Assembly (NCBI GenBank): GCA_965197565.1
Contig: CBDANK010000002.1
Span: forward strand, 930,001-994,000
DNA: 64,000 bases
Reading direction: 5' to 3'
Source: G963667675 sp965197565
GTDB lineage: Bacteria > Chloroflexota > Dehalococcoidia > Lucifugimonadales > UBA3495
This document shows, in pieces, positions 52,891 through 61,762 of the stretch. Numbering within the stretch: position 1 is the stretch's first letter; the number at the start of each line of letters is the position of its first letter. The translations under genes and the position numbers were made by a program. The notes below the pieces were generated by a model. The model had not been told where the DNA came from. It did no database searches and was given only the letters and a program-made list of their open reading frames with translations.

Positions 52891-52949
52891 ATCGTCACCA
52901 CTTCGTTGTCACATCGGGGCAATCGCATTTGAATGAGATCAACCCGGTC

Positions 52950-52969
52950 ATTCCCGCGAAGGCGGGAAT
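52950..52969. repeat. small extragenic palindrome after pyrG
   Basis: ATTCCCGC and GCGGGAAT form an 8-bp inverted repeat (loop GAAG) between pyrG and fsa. It resembles REP-like hairpins seen elsewhere in the window (for example near 42,000 and 61,570) and could end pyrG transcription. Confidence 0.5.
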
Positions 52970-53035
52970 CCAGGTCCCTAATTCGGCGCTGAACGAGCCA
53001 TCATAGTCCTCCAAACGGATGGCAAAGAGCCTCGC

Positions 53036-54688
53036 TCACGCCGCACCGTCGAGGGAGTCCAGAGGCAAGGGCCGCTGGACTCCCTCGCGTATAGTCTTCT
53101 TGGCCACACCGAGAAATTCAGTAAACAAGGGGTGCGGCCGGTTTGGGCGCGACTGAAACTCCGGGTGGAACTGGACGCCAACCATAAATGGGTGTTCCCG
53201 GACCTCTCCGGTTTCCACCAGGGTCCCGTCGGGGGAGATCCCGCCGACGATGAACCCGGAGTTGCCCATAGCCTCCCGGTAAGCATTGTTTAGCTCGAAG
53301 CGGTGCCGGTGACGCTCATTGACCAAAGAAGTCCCATAGGCCGCCATGGTCCAGGTATTTTCTTGGGGAAGGCAGGGATAAGCCCCCAGCCGCATGGTGC
53401 CGCCCTTGCTGGTCACCCGCCGTTGGTCTTCCATGATATGGACGACGGGGTGGCCGGTGTCAGGGTCGAGCTCCGACGAATTAGCGCCGGTCAGGCCCAA
53501 CACGTCCCTGGCCCAATCGATTACCATTACTTGCAAACCCAAGCATAACCCCAGGTAGGGGACTTGGTGTTGCCGAGCGTAGTGCACCGTCTCAACCATG
53601 CCTTCGACCCCGCGGGGTCCGAAGCCTCCGGGCACCACAATGCCGCAAGCAGTGGCAAGCAGGGCCTCTGCCCCAAACCTCTCAATGTCTTCAGAGTGTA
53701 TCCACTGAATCTCGATCTCCCGGCCGTGGGCCAGTCCGGCGTGGCGTAGGGCCTCTTTGACCGACAAGTAAGAGTCGGGGTATTCGACATACTTGCCCAC
53801 CAAGGCGATAGGCACTGCTTCGCCCAGGTTGGTCATCCGGTGCACCATAGCCGCCCACTCAGCCATATCTCGCTGGCATCTTGGCAGGTCCAGGACTTCA
53901 AGGATAGTGTCGCCCAAACCCGCCTCCTCTAAAATCAGCGGCACCTCGTAAACATTGCCTACGGTCTCCAATGGTATGACCGCTTTACCGGGAACGTCGC
54001 AAAACAAGGAAACTTTTTCACGTATGGAGTCGGGCACCGGATAGTCGCTGCGGCAAATAATGGCGTCCGGCTGGATACCGATGCCCCTGAGCTCTTTCAC
54101 GCTGTGCTGGGTCGGTTTGGTCTTCAATTCCATGCCGGCGGCAAGATAGGGAAGCAGGGTCAAGTGGATGTAATAGACATTATCCCGGCCCACATCGTTG
54201 CGTATCTGCCGGATGGCTTCCAAGAAGGGCAACCCCTCGATGTCGCCCACTGTGCCGCCCACTTCCACTACCACAACATCGACCTGGGTGTCGTCGGCAA
54301 GGCCGATGATCTTCTGTTTTATTTCATTGGTAACGTGGGGTACGGTCTGTATGGTCCCTCCCAGGAAATCGCCGCGCCGTTCCTTGGGAATAAGACTTAG
54401 ATAGACCTCGCCGGCGGTGAGGTTTGAGGCCCTGGTAAGCTCGATGTCGATAAACCGTTCGTAGTGGCCCAGGTCCAGGTCGGTCTCCCCGCCGTCAACA
54501 GTAACAAAGACTTCACCGTGTTGATAAGGAGACATGGTGCCGGGGTCAACATTCAGGTAGGGGTCCAGTTTCATTACGGATACGGATAACCCTCGGCTTT
54601 TCAGGATGCGTCCGATCGATGCGACGCAGATCCCTTTGCCGATTGAACTGACCACTCCCCCAGTGACGAATATAAACTTAGTGGGCAT
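53036..54688 (-). CDS. pyrG: CTP synthase
   Basis: About 550 residues. The N-terminal synthetase domain shows TGGVVSSIGKGICVASIGRIL and MKLDPYLNVDPGTMSPYQHG. The C-terminal glutamine amidotransferase has the nucleophile in YLGLCLGLQ and the His-Glu pair in GVQFHPEFQSRP. The enzyme converts UTP to CTP with glutamine in the cytoplasm. ATG 54688 is preferred over 54709. A consensus promoter lies 138 bases upstream, leaving a leader long enough for attenuation. Confidence 0.97.
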   Translation of the reverse strand: MPTKFIFVTGGVVSSIGKGICVASIGRILKSRGLSVSVMKLDPYLNVDPGTMSPYQHGEVFVTVDGGETDLDLGHYERFIDIELTRASNLTAGEVYLSLIPKERRGDFLGGTIQTVPHVTNEIKQKIIGLADDTQVDVVVVEVGGTVGDIEGLPFLEAIRQIRNDVGRDNVYYIHLTLLPYLAAGMELKTKPTQHSVKELRGIGIQPDAIICRSDYPVPDSIREKVSLFCDVPGKAVIPLETVGNVYEVPLILEEAGLGDTILEVLDLPRCQRDMAEWAAMVHRMTNLGEAVPIALVGKYVEYPDSYLSVKEALRHAGLAHGREIEIQWIHSEDIERFGAEALLATACGIVVPGGFGPRGVEGMVETVHYARQHQVPYLGLCLGLQVMVIDWARDVLGLTGANSSELDPDTGHPVVHIMEDQRRVTSKGGTMRLGAYPCLPQENTWTMAAYGTSLVNERHRHRFELNNAYREAMGNSGFIVGGISPDGTLVETGEVREHPFMVGVQFHPEFQSRPNRPHPLFTEFLGVAKKTIREGVQRPLPLDSLDGAA

Positions 54689-54825
54689 GGGCCCATGCCA
54701 GCGTGACAATGCGGGGAGGCATCATGATTCAGCCAACGTCCATGGCCAAGAGAGATACACAATCGGGTTTGGCCGGAAGAGTAGAACAGGAAAAACGAGC
54801 GGACAATGAAGAAACACTGGCTTCA

Positions 54826-54855
54826 ATTATAGTTTGGGGGTTACAGCGGTGTCAA
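54826..54855 (-). promoter_or_regulatory. consensus sigma70 promoter for pyrG
   Basis: On the minus strand a perfect TTGACA (54850-54855) and a perfect TATAAT (54826-54831) are 18 bases apart. This is the strongest promoter match in the window and gives a leader of about 130 bases. Confidence 0.85.
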
Positions 54856-54859
54856 GCGT

Positions 54860-55269
54860 CTTGGTTCAGGGCAAATCGCACCTTACGGATAACGCATATG
54901 GATAAGCTCCCCCTTCGATGTCTTTCCGAGCCCTTCGACTTCGCTCAGGATAAACTCCGCGACTAGGAATCTAAAGCCCATGTCCGCAAGGTTACGCCGC
55001 CAATACTATGTGCGTATCCTGACCAATAGCGTAGGAACCCTCTAAATCGGCGTCACCAACGACCTTCCACAATGAAGAGACCTGTCGCTGGAATGGTACG
55101 ACCACTGTGAAGAACTGCTTTAGATTCCTCACTGCGTTTCGGAATGACACGGTTGGGAGCCGGGCGCAAGGCTTTTCTGTCGGGTTGGTTTTAGATGCGA
55201 TGTCCCTGCGTCCCGGTTCTCTGGGGGTGAATAATTTGCCGCCGCCTGACGCGGACCGGTTAGCCAAGG
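54860..55269. other. intergenic region with repeat-like fragments
   Basis: No gene is seen. Fragments such as CCCTTCGACTTCGCTCAGGAT-type and GGAATCTAAAG-type sequence recur in other spaces (17.3, 37.6 and 61.1 kb), so this is probably decayed repeat DNA. Confidence 0.4.
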
Positions 55270-56649
55270 CTAATGGTCCGGGTACAGTCCCACAGTCCAG
55301 CCCAGCTCAACCTGCCGTTGGAGGGGCACGGTAGCCGGCGGGACACCGCCCGCTGGGACGTTCCCGATCAAATCTTCCTTTTGCAGCGATTCAATTTGCT
55401 CCTTGGGCAGTCCTAGCACGTGGTGCAGCACATACTCGTTATGTTCTCCCAATAGAGGAGCCGGCCCGTCAACAGCAACCCTATTCCGGGACAACTTCCA
55501 GCCGCGGCCCATATACTCTCTACGGCCCAGGCCGGTCTCCGCAGGGTGTTCCACAGTTTCAAAGAAACCCCTGGCTCGGAAATGGGGATCGGCCAGCAAG
55601 CCGCGGGCGTTTAGCACCGGCCCCGCCGGCACGCCGGCGCCTTGAAGCTTCTCCATAACCTGATATTGGTCCTGGGTCGAGGTCCAAGCGGCTATGGTTT
55701 CATCCAATTCGTCCTGATGCTCGATACGAAACAAAGGACTGGCGTATCTCTCGTCCTGGGCCGGTTCCGGATAGCCCTCGGCCTCCAGTACACGGCACAG
55801 AGCCCGCCAATCCTCATCGCCCCGTACCGCCAGGGTCACCCATTCGTCTGTCCCTTGGCATGGATAGCACCCGTGTGGAGCCATGAACGGATGACGGTTG
55901 CCAATCCGCCGGGTCCGCCGGCTGTTAAAAGCGAAGTCCAACAATCCCTCTCCCAGAAAGGAGACGCCAACCTGGTACATGGCCAGGTCGATCCACATTC
56001 CCCGCCCGGTGCGGGCCCGGTGCAGCAAGGCGGCCAAAACTCCCGTTACTCCCGTCCACGTGGCCAGGAAGTCCGTATAGGAGTTGCCCATCTTGTTGGG
56101 AACTTGGCCGGGAGCGAGGCGGCCTTTCTCGTCTTCTTCCAGATACCCCATGAAAGCGCCGGTGCCCTGAGCCGGCTCCAAGGCCGAAGCCATAGCCCCA
56201 AAGTTGCTCCAGGGACCGCTATGCCCGTAACCGGTGTTGGATACCATTATCAGGTCGGGCTTGACGGACCTCAGGCTGGAGTAGTCCAGCCCGAAGCGGG
56301 CCATCACCCGGGGAGTAAAGTTCTCCAACACCACGTCGCTGACCCGCACCAGGTCTTTCAGAATGTCCTGAGCAACCGGGGAGCGCAGGTCCAGCGTAAG
56401 ACTGCGTTTGCCGCGGTTTAGGGTCTGGAATGTGCCTCCCCTTTCCCACCAGAGACCGCCGGGTTCATTGCCGGGGAAGGGGCCGGTAGTAATCCTGGAA
56501 GTGTCCATGAACCGGGCGTGGTGGGTGTCTATCTTGATGACTTGTGCGCCCAAGTCGGCCAAGTAGGCTCCCGCGTAGGGCATAGCGAAAACCCGGCTCA
56601 GGTCCACCACGCGAATGTCCTTCAGGGGGGAGGTACTTGAGGAATTCAT
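55270..56649 (-). CDS. class III (CaiB/BaiF) CoA-transferase
   Basis: This 459-residue enzyme has the family start IRVVDLSRVFAMPYAGAYLADL and KIDTHHARFMD. The catalytic Asp is probably that of SYTDFLATWTG (about 190). The C-terminal domain ends with PAPLLGEHN. Such enzymes move CoA between carboxylic acids through an aspartyl-CoA thioester. It is the last gene of a minus-strand operon with another CoA-transferase, a methyltransferase and a dehydratase. A C-terminal extension of about 40 residues (VPAGGVPPATV...) is unusual. Substrate unknown. Confidence 0.92.
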   Translation of the reverse strand: MNSSSTSPLKDIRVVDLSRVFAMPYAGAYLADLGAQVIKIDTHHARFMDTSRITTGPFPGNEPGGLWWERGGTFQTLNRGKRSLTLDLRSPVAQDILKDLVRVSDVVLENFTPRVMARFGLDYSSLRSVKPDLIMVSNTGYGHSGPWSNFGAMASALEPAQGTGAFMGYLEEDEKGRLAPGQVPNKMGNSYTDFLATWTGVTGVLAALLHRARTGRGMWIDLAMYQVGVSFLGEGLLDFAFNSRRTRRIGNRHPFMAPHGCYPCQGTDEWVTLAVRGDEDWRALCRVLEAEGYPEPAQDERYASPLFRIEHQDELDETIAAWTSTQDQYQVMEKLQGAGVPAGPVLNARGLLADPHFRARGFFETVEHPAETGLGRREYMGRGWKLSRNRVAVDGPAPLLGEHNEYVLHHVLGLPKEQIESLQKEDLIGNVPAGGVPPATVPLQRQVELGWTVGLYPDH

Positions 56650-56799
56650 GGCAAGTCTCGCCTAAGTAACGTGTGTCCCAAGCTGCCGGCAATTCTCGGC
56701 TATGGCCGCAAACGACCTTCGTAGCGACATATCTCCCTCGTGTCTCCCTATGAAATTACCCGGCGGCAGGAATGTAGGAATCAGTCCAGGGATTAAGCT

Positions 56800-57870
56800 T
56801 TAGGGTTTGACCTCGTAAAGGATATTGAAACTGTCTTCCCAAACACTGCGTAGGCTGCTGAAACCGGCGGCAAGGGTCATTTCCCGCAACCTGGGCTCCG
56901 GCAGGCCCATAGCGCCCAGGCCGGCGCCGCCGCCTGCCAGGGAGGAAGTCATACAATAAAACAAGCTGGTCCCATATTTGACCGTGCCCAAGGAACCCAG
57001 GTCATCCTCAAGCCGGTCCGAGCAAGCGATCTCCAGCACTATATATGTGCCCTCGTCCCGCAGCGATTTGCGGACGGCGCTGACAAGACCCACGGGGTCC
57101 ACAGCGTCGTGCACCACGTCGAAGGTGGTGATCACATCGTAGCGTCCAGGCAACCCCTCCACCGCGTCCCGCTGTTCAAATTCAACCCGGTCGGCCACCC
57201 CGTTCTCCTGGGCGTTTAGGGAGGCTCTTTCCACATTGGGGCCATAGAGGTCGAAGCCGAAAAACCGGGAATTTGGAAACGCCAGGGCCAGCTTGATCAG
57301 CGCACCGCCGGCGCCGCAACCCACGTCGGCCACCAGCGCGCCCTGTTCCAATTTCTGTTGGACCTGAGGTATGCTCGGTATCCATCTCTGCACCAGCAAG
57401 TTGTCGAACCGGATGGCGCCGTAACGCTCCTGCCCTTCCCACCAGTCCTGCCCGAAGGCGTCTTGGGGGACTCCGGCGCCATCCCTGAAGGACTGGGTGA
57501 GCCGGTCCAGCGTGACCAGCATACCCGGTATGGACTGATAAACACCGCCCAAGAATACCCGGCCGCCTTCTTGGGCCAGGACCGGAGCGTGTTCCGGAGG
57601 AAGAGTGAACCGGTCCGAGCCGGGGTCGTGCTCCAAGTAACCGGCGCAGAACATACCTTTGAGCCATTCCTCCGCGTATCGCTGGTCGATTCCGGTCCGT
57701 CGGGCCAGATCGCGGCTGTCGGCCGGTCCGTTGGACGCCAAGTCTTTGAATAGGCCTAATCGATCACCGAGAACAGCCATAAGGACGGCCAGGGTCCCGC
57801 CCAGATCATCGTTGGCCTTCTGAGTGAATAAGCGCCGTTTAGTTTCGTCTATCTTTGATTGGTTGGCCAT
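56800..57870 (-). CDS. SAM-dependent methyltransferase with winged-helix dimerisation domain
   Basis: About 356 residues. The N-terminal helical/winged-helix region (residues 1-100) resembles small-molecule methyltransferase dimer domains. The C-terminal class I fold has ALVADVGCGAGGALIKL (motif I, about 175), FFGFDLYGPN (acidic loop) and TTFDVVHDAVDP (motif IV). ATG 57870 follows GAGGGAAC and is preferred over 57903. It lies between two CoA-transferase genes, so its substrate may be an intermediate of the same pathway; similar proteins in other bacteria are annotated as 'transcriptional-regulator-like' methyltransferases. Confidence 0.88.
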   Translation of the reverse strand: MANQSKIDETKRRLFTQKANDDLGGTLAVLMAVLGDRLGLFKDLASNGPADSRDLARRTGIDQRYAEEWLKGMFCAGYLEHDPGSDRFTLPPEHAPVLAQEGGRVFLGGVYQSIPGMLVTLDRLTQSFRDGAGVPQDAFGQDWWEGQERYGAIRFDNLLVQRWIPSIPQVQQKLEQGALVADVGCGAGGALIKLALAFPNSRFFGFDLYGPNVERASLNAQENGVADRVEFEQRDAVEGLPGRYDVITTFDVVHDAVDPVGLVSAVRKSLRDEGTYIVLEIACSDRLEDDLGSLGTVKYGTSLFYCMTSSLAGGGAGLGAMGLPEPRLREMTLAAGFSSLRSVWEDSFNILYEVKP

Positions 57871-57921
57871 GTTCCCTCGCTCGCCGGACACTGGGCTACA
57901 CAAACACCGAAAGGACAGGGG

Positions 57922-59106
57922 TCATATGACTCCTGCCGCCCGCAGACCGGCCATTTCTTGGGAAGAACGGCCCAGTTCCCGGCAATATATTTCGACATTA
58001 TGCTGGCCTAGCAACGGCGCGGGACGCCGGACCTGGAAATCCTTTTCCGACAACTTGGGGCCCATGCCCGCATATTTGGCTTTCCCCGCCGCCGGATGGT
58101 CGACCTCAACGAAAAATTCCCGTGCGGCTAGCTGGGGACAATCATAAAGATCGCCGGCATCTTGAGCCATACCGAACACCAACCGGCGTTCACCGGAGGC
58201 TTGGAATAATGGTTTCCGGTCCCAATTGGCCAAGCCTTCCAAAAGCAGTTGTTTCAGATCTTCTCCGTACTCGACGCGTCCGGAGACGGTGGAGAAACGC
58301 TGGTCGTGCAGTTCCTCCATGCCGATGACCTCCGCCACCACCGAAAAAGGCTGGGAGCCTTGAGCCGAAGGCACTACGTAGCCGTCGCGGGCCGGCATCA
58401 ACTCTTCGAACCCCGAGCCCCTGGTGGCACGCCGGCCCTTGATCGCCCCCATATAAGTGTAGTAAGGAACAGCTTGGACCAGATGGGCGGCCAGACATTC
58501 CGCCACCGAGACGTCCACCTGCTGGCCCAGTCCGCTGCTCAAACGGCCAAAGAAGGCCGCCAGGGTGGCCCCGGCAGCGTTGGCGCCGGCCACGTAGAAG
58601 GACTGGTCCAGGGCGTTGTGAAGCGGCTCCCGGTCCGAGTCTCCAGAGTGATACATCAAACCGCTGAGGGCGCAGGTCACGATGTCCTCGGCAACAAAAT
58701 CCCGGTAAGGGCCGGTCCGGCCAAAGGGAGTTATCGAGGTCACCACCAACCCGGGGTTCAACTCGGCTAGGTCCTGATAGCTAAGCCCCAGTGACTCAGC
58801 CTCGGTTGGCGGGAGATTGTGCACCAAAACGTCAACCCGTTGGATTAAGGCAGTCAGAAGGTCCCGGCCCGTCACCGGCGCGGGGTTCAAGGTAATGCCG
58901 CGTTTATTGGTGTTCAAAAACAGGAAGGGAATGCTTTTCTCCGGGTGCGGGTCGTCTCCAACAAAAGGCCCGGCGCGTCTGGCCTGGTCACCCACATCCG
59001 GCGGTTCCACTTTTATGACATCGGCACCGAAGTCCGCCAGCAACTTGCCGCAATAGGGGGCGGTAACGCGGCTGCCCAACTCCAGTACCCGGACGCCTTC
59101 CAACAT
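57922..59106 (-). CDS. class III (CaiB/BaiF) CoA-transferase
   Basis: This 394-residue enzyme is of the same family as the gene at 55270-56649 but clearly distinct. It has VRVLELGSRVTAPYCGKLLADFG-type start and VIKVEPPDVGDQAR. The expected catalytic Asp lies near NALDQSFYVAGANAAG or in an equivalent position, and PLLGQHN near the end. The gene begins almost directly after the dehydratase stop at 59115, and a TTG at 59115 is an alternative start. It probably activates an organic acid as its CoA thioester for the dehydratase. Confidence 0.92.
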   Translation of the reverse strand: MLEGVRVLELGSRVTAPYCGKLLADFGADVIKVEPPDVGDQARRAGPFVGDDPHPEKSIPFLFLNTNKRGITLNPAPVTGRDLLTALIQRVDVLVHNLPPTEAESLGLSYQDLAELNPGLVVTSITPFGRTGPYRDFVAEDIVTCALSGLMYHSGDSDREPLHNALDQSFYVAGANAAGATLAAFFGRLSSGLGQQVDVSVAECLAAHLVQAVPYYTYMGAIKGRRATRGSGFEELMPARDGYVVPSAQGSQPFSVVAEVIGMEELHDQRFSTVSGRVEYGEDLKQLLLEGLANWDRKPLFQASGERRLVFGMAQDAGDLYDCPQLAAREFFVEVDHPAAGKAKYAGMGPKLSEKDFQVRRPAPLLGQHNVEIYCRELGRSSQEMAGLRAAGVI

Positions 59107-59114
59107 GCCTTCGG

Positions 59115-60185
59115 TCAATACTCCTCGGCATCCCAAGCCAGGGGCAGGGTTTGGCCCCGCTTGGGCAGGACCACCGTGGCCCTGCCGGAGGCGGTTTGCT
59201 CGCCACGGTTATTGCTCAGCGCCACTTGGCAATATACGTATCCGAAACCGCCTCGTTCCTCCTTGCCGGTTACGCTGCCGGAGGCGGTCAACACGTCGTC
59301 AGGGTAGTCCATTCCCCGGTGTTCCACGTAGAACCGCTTGAACCAGCCTTCTTGGCCGGCAAAATTAACCAGCAACTGGCCCAGGTATTGGTTTTTCAAA
59401 GAGCCGTTAACCACCACATTGGTCAGTCGCTGGCGCAGTTGGGCGAAGGGCAGGTCCCAATGGATTCTGGCGTAATTGCCGTTGGCCGCGGCCCAGCGGA
59501 CTAGATGGGTGGTGGTCATAGGGCCCTTGATTACCGGCGGCAGCTCCGTTCCTTCGGCGACCTCTTCAAAATAGAGTTGCCGCGACGGCGACGGCCCCGG
59601 ACCCGGGACGGCGACATCCGGGCCGGGCGGAGAAACAGGCACAGTCTGCAAATGGCCGTCACCGTCGGCCTCCGGCGCCGGTTGGCCCTCCACCGGTAGA
59701 GCCCGGTGGATGCTGGTATGCCGGTCTGTGTTAATCACCTGGCCTTGTTGATTTGTCTGGGTTTCTTGTCTCACCACGAACACCAAGGGGCCGGACCTCC
59801 CCTGCTTCTCGTAAATGTCCAGAATGCGGAACTGGCGGCTTATCCAATCCCCAGCGTAGGCGGGCCGCAGGAATTGCCGGTCGCTGCCGCCGTTGAGACC
59901 GTAACTGTTGAAGGGCAGCGGCACCTGAAAGTGGGACTCCTGTCCCGCGCCAAAGTAGCCGATAGGGGGAGCGATGTCCTTCCAGGTAGCCAAAGGCGGG
60001 CATAGGATGCCGCCAAAGCGGCTGCGTTGGGCGTACTCCCGGTCAACATACAAAGGGTTGGGGTCCTCAGTGGCGTCGGCCAAGTCGTAGGTCATTTCTT
60101 CGCTGATCGGGAAGCGGTTCTTTTGCTTGGCTGTCTCGTGGCCGATGAGGGAGAGCACCTCCGGGGTAATCAAGGCGCCGGGCAT
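59115..60185 (-). CDS. MaoC/FAS1-like dehydratase domain protein
   Basis: This 356-residue double hot-dog protein has the N-terminal FAS1-DH-like half (LIGHETAKQKNRFPISEEMT and DPNPLYVDREYA, about residues 10-55) and the C-terminal MaoC-like half with RWAAANGNYARIHWDLPFA (about 245-263). Family members hydrate or dehydrate acyl-CoA or acyl-ACP thioesters. ATG 60185 has GGAAGGAG upstream and is preferred to 60302. It is the first gene of the CoA-transferase operon, so its substrate is probably a CoA ester made by the next gene. Confidence 0.88.
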   Translation of the reverse strand: MPGALITPEVLSLIGHETAKQKNRFPISEEMTYDLADATEDPNPLYVDREYAQRSRFGGILCPPLATWKDIAPPIGYFGAGQESHFQVPLPFNSYGLNGGSDRQFLRPAYAGDWISRQFRILDIYEKQGRSGPLVFVVRQETQTNQQGQVINTDRHTSIHRALPVEGQPAPEADGDGHLQTVPVSPPGPDVAVPGPGPSPSRQLYFEEVAEGTELPPVIKGPMTTTHLVRWAAANGNYARIHWDLPFAQLRQRLTNVVVNGSLKNQYLGQLLVNFAGQEGWFKRFYVEHRGMDYPDDVLTASGSVTGKEERGGFGYVYCQVALSNNRGEQTASGRATVVLPKRGQTLPLAWDAEEY

Positions 60186-60318
60186 GAACTGCGCTCCTTC
60201 CGTTGTCGTAGGTCGGGTTTGGACACGGGCAACCGTAAAGGCGCCGGGACCAGTGCAGTTTAGCACACAACCCCGGCATGGGGATGTATATATGGGCGCC
60301 AACTGTGGCTGCCCCTTG

Positions 60319-60415
60319 GCAACTATTCATATTTGAGGAGAGTCGGTCCTTCGATTCCACTGCGTTCAGGACGAGCGGCTCCGTGTCAGTGGGCTGACCA
60401 ACTCTGAACAGTTAC
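60319..60415. mobile_element. MITE family A, copy 3
   Basis: A 97-bp element with ends GCAACTATTCAT (degenerate) and CTGAACAGTTAC. It is flanked by perfect 8-bp direct repeats GCCCCTTG (60311-60318 and 60416-60423). Read on the other strand it aligns to copy 1 over nearly its whole length. Confidence 0.85.
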
Positions 60416-60485
60416 GCCCCTTGGCAAAGACGCGGGTCAGGGAGTTCAGGCTGTATTATACTGAGAGATGAAAAGGAGGAATCAA

Positions 60486-60995
60486 ATGAACTTGAACGAG
60501 TTTATCGAAGACGCTTTGAACAAGGAAGATGAGTTCTTGATGGAAGCGGTCAGCGACCTGACTCCCCAAGAATTGGCTTGGCGGGCCGGGCCGGAGGCCA
60601 ACCCCATTGGCTGGATATTGTGGCACATGTTCAGAGTGGAAGACATGTGGACCCAGTTCTTCATTCAGAAACAACTGGAGATATGGGAGCGGGACGGCTG
60701 GCACCAGAAGTTTGGTTTGCCAACCAGGGATAATGGCTTCGATCACACATCGGAGCAAGTCGTCGCCTTTCCCGCTCTGGACTTGGCTGAGTTGCTAAAG
60801 TACGGCAAAGCAGTGCGCGCTCAGACCCTGGAATACCTGAGAGACCTCAGCCCGGAGGACTATAGCCTGGTTCCCAGGGAACGACGGCCTGAGATGTCCG
60901 TGGGGGCTATCTTGCGGCAAATTGTGGGAGAGTTCTATCAACACCAAGGCCATATCTCCTACCTGAAGGGACTAATACGCTCCAGGGCCAGCTAA
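60486..60995 (+). CDS. DinB-like four-helix metal-binding protein
   Basis: This 170-residue protein of the DinB/YfiT type has the conserved start LNEFIEDALNKEDEFL, WILWHMFRVEDMW with the first His (about residue 45), and HQGHISYLKGL with the last His pair (about 155). DinB-fold proteins are metal-dependent and many act as thiol transferases; the function here is open. ATG 60486 has AAGGAGG 6 bases upstream. It is a single gene between a MITE and repeat-rich DNA. Confidence 0.88.
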   Translation: MNLNEFIEDALNKEDEFLMEAVSDLTPQELAWRAGPEANPIGWILWHMFRVEDMWTQFFIQKQLEIWERDGWHQKFGLPTRDNGFDHTSEQVVAFPALDLAELLKYGKAVRAQTLEYLRDLSPEDYSLVPRERRPEMSVGAILRQIVGEFYQHQGHISYLKGLIRSRAS

Positions 60996-61762
60996 AGTTA
61001 ATCCTGCCTTGCGACGGCAGGACACCCTACCGCAGGTCACCTGTCACCCCCTGTTCAAGCCAGGGGCAGGCCCTGAGCCATTCTCCCATGTCACCCCGAG
61101 CGGAGCGAAGGGTCTAAAACCCCTCCCATGATTGGGTCTGCTGCTGCCCGAGCATCTCAGATTCCTCTCTCCGGTCGGAATGACGGGGGTGGTTGTTCGG
61201 AACGATGGGGGTGGTCGTTCAGAATTGCTGATGGCCTTGTGAAGGCCACGTATGTGGATGAAAATGGCCTATTCTCATGGCAATGACATTTAAGGGGGCG
61301 CCCTTGGTTCGTATTGACCTTGAACTGAGCCTGGAATCGCAGTTACGCAATGGACTTCCGCGAACGGAGACCTTTGCGTAACTGGTCGCTCAACTTGTCA
61401 TTCCGACCGGAGGGAGGAATCTAAGGCGTTGGGCCAGAGTCGTCGCGTCGGTCCAGCTACAGACCTAGTGCTTGCTGACATAGGTTTGAGATTCCTCACG
61501 GAGTTTATCCTGAGCGCAGCCCTTCGGCTGCGTTGCGTTCGGAATGACAGGGGTGGGGGTTACGCAATGGACTCCCGCGAACGCGGGAGTGACGACATGG
61601 GGCAAGAGTGACTATAGTGGAGTCACTGCGGGCAACGAACTGCTCTCGAAGACCGTTGCCGCCTGCTTGACTTTGGCGGACCCCGGTAGTAGCGTGATGC
61701 AGAATTCCAGAGTGCCTGGAATATTATGTTGTGGAATATGCGGCAGTATTCCCCAGGGTGTG
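60996..61762. other. long intergenic region with repeat remnants
   Basis: No convincing gene is seen. It holds GTTACGCAA...TTGCGTAAC (perfect 9-bp inverted repeat, 61342-61382) and a second GTTACGCAATGGACT copy at 61559. GTCATTCCGACCGGAG and CCTCACGGAGTTTATCCTGAGC resemble the interior of family B elements but lack their ends. Confidence 0.5.

Noticed and set aside
61342..61382. GTTACGCAA / TTGCGTAAC inverted repeat as a third MITE family
   Set aside because: Only one complete unit was seen, without a flanking duplication; a second half-copy at 61559 is not enough.
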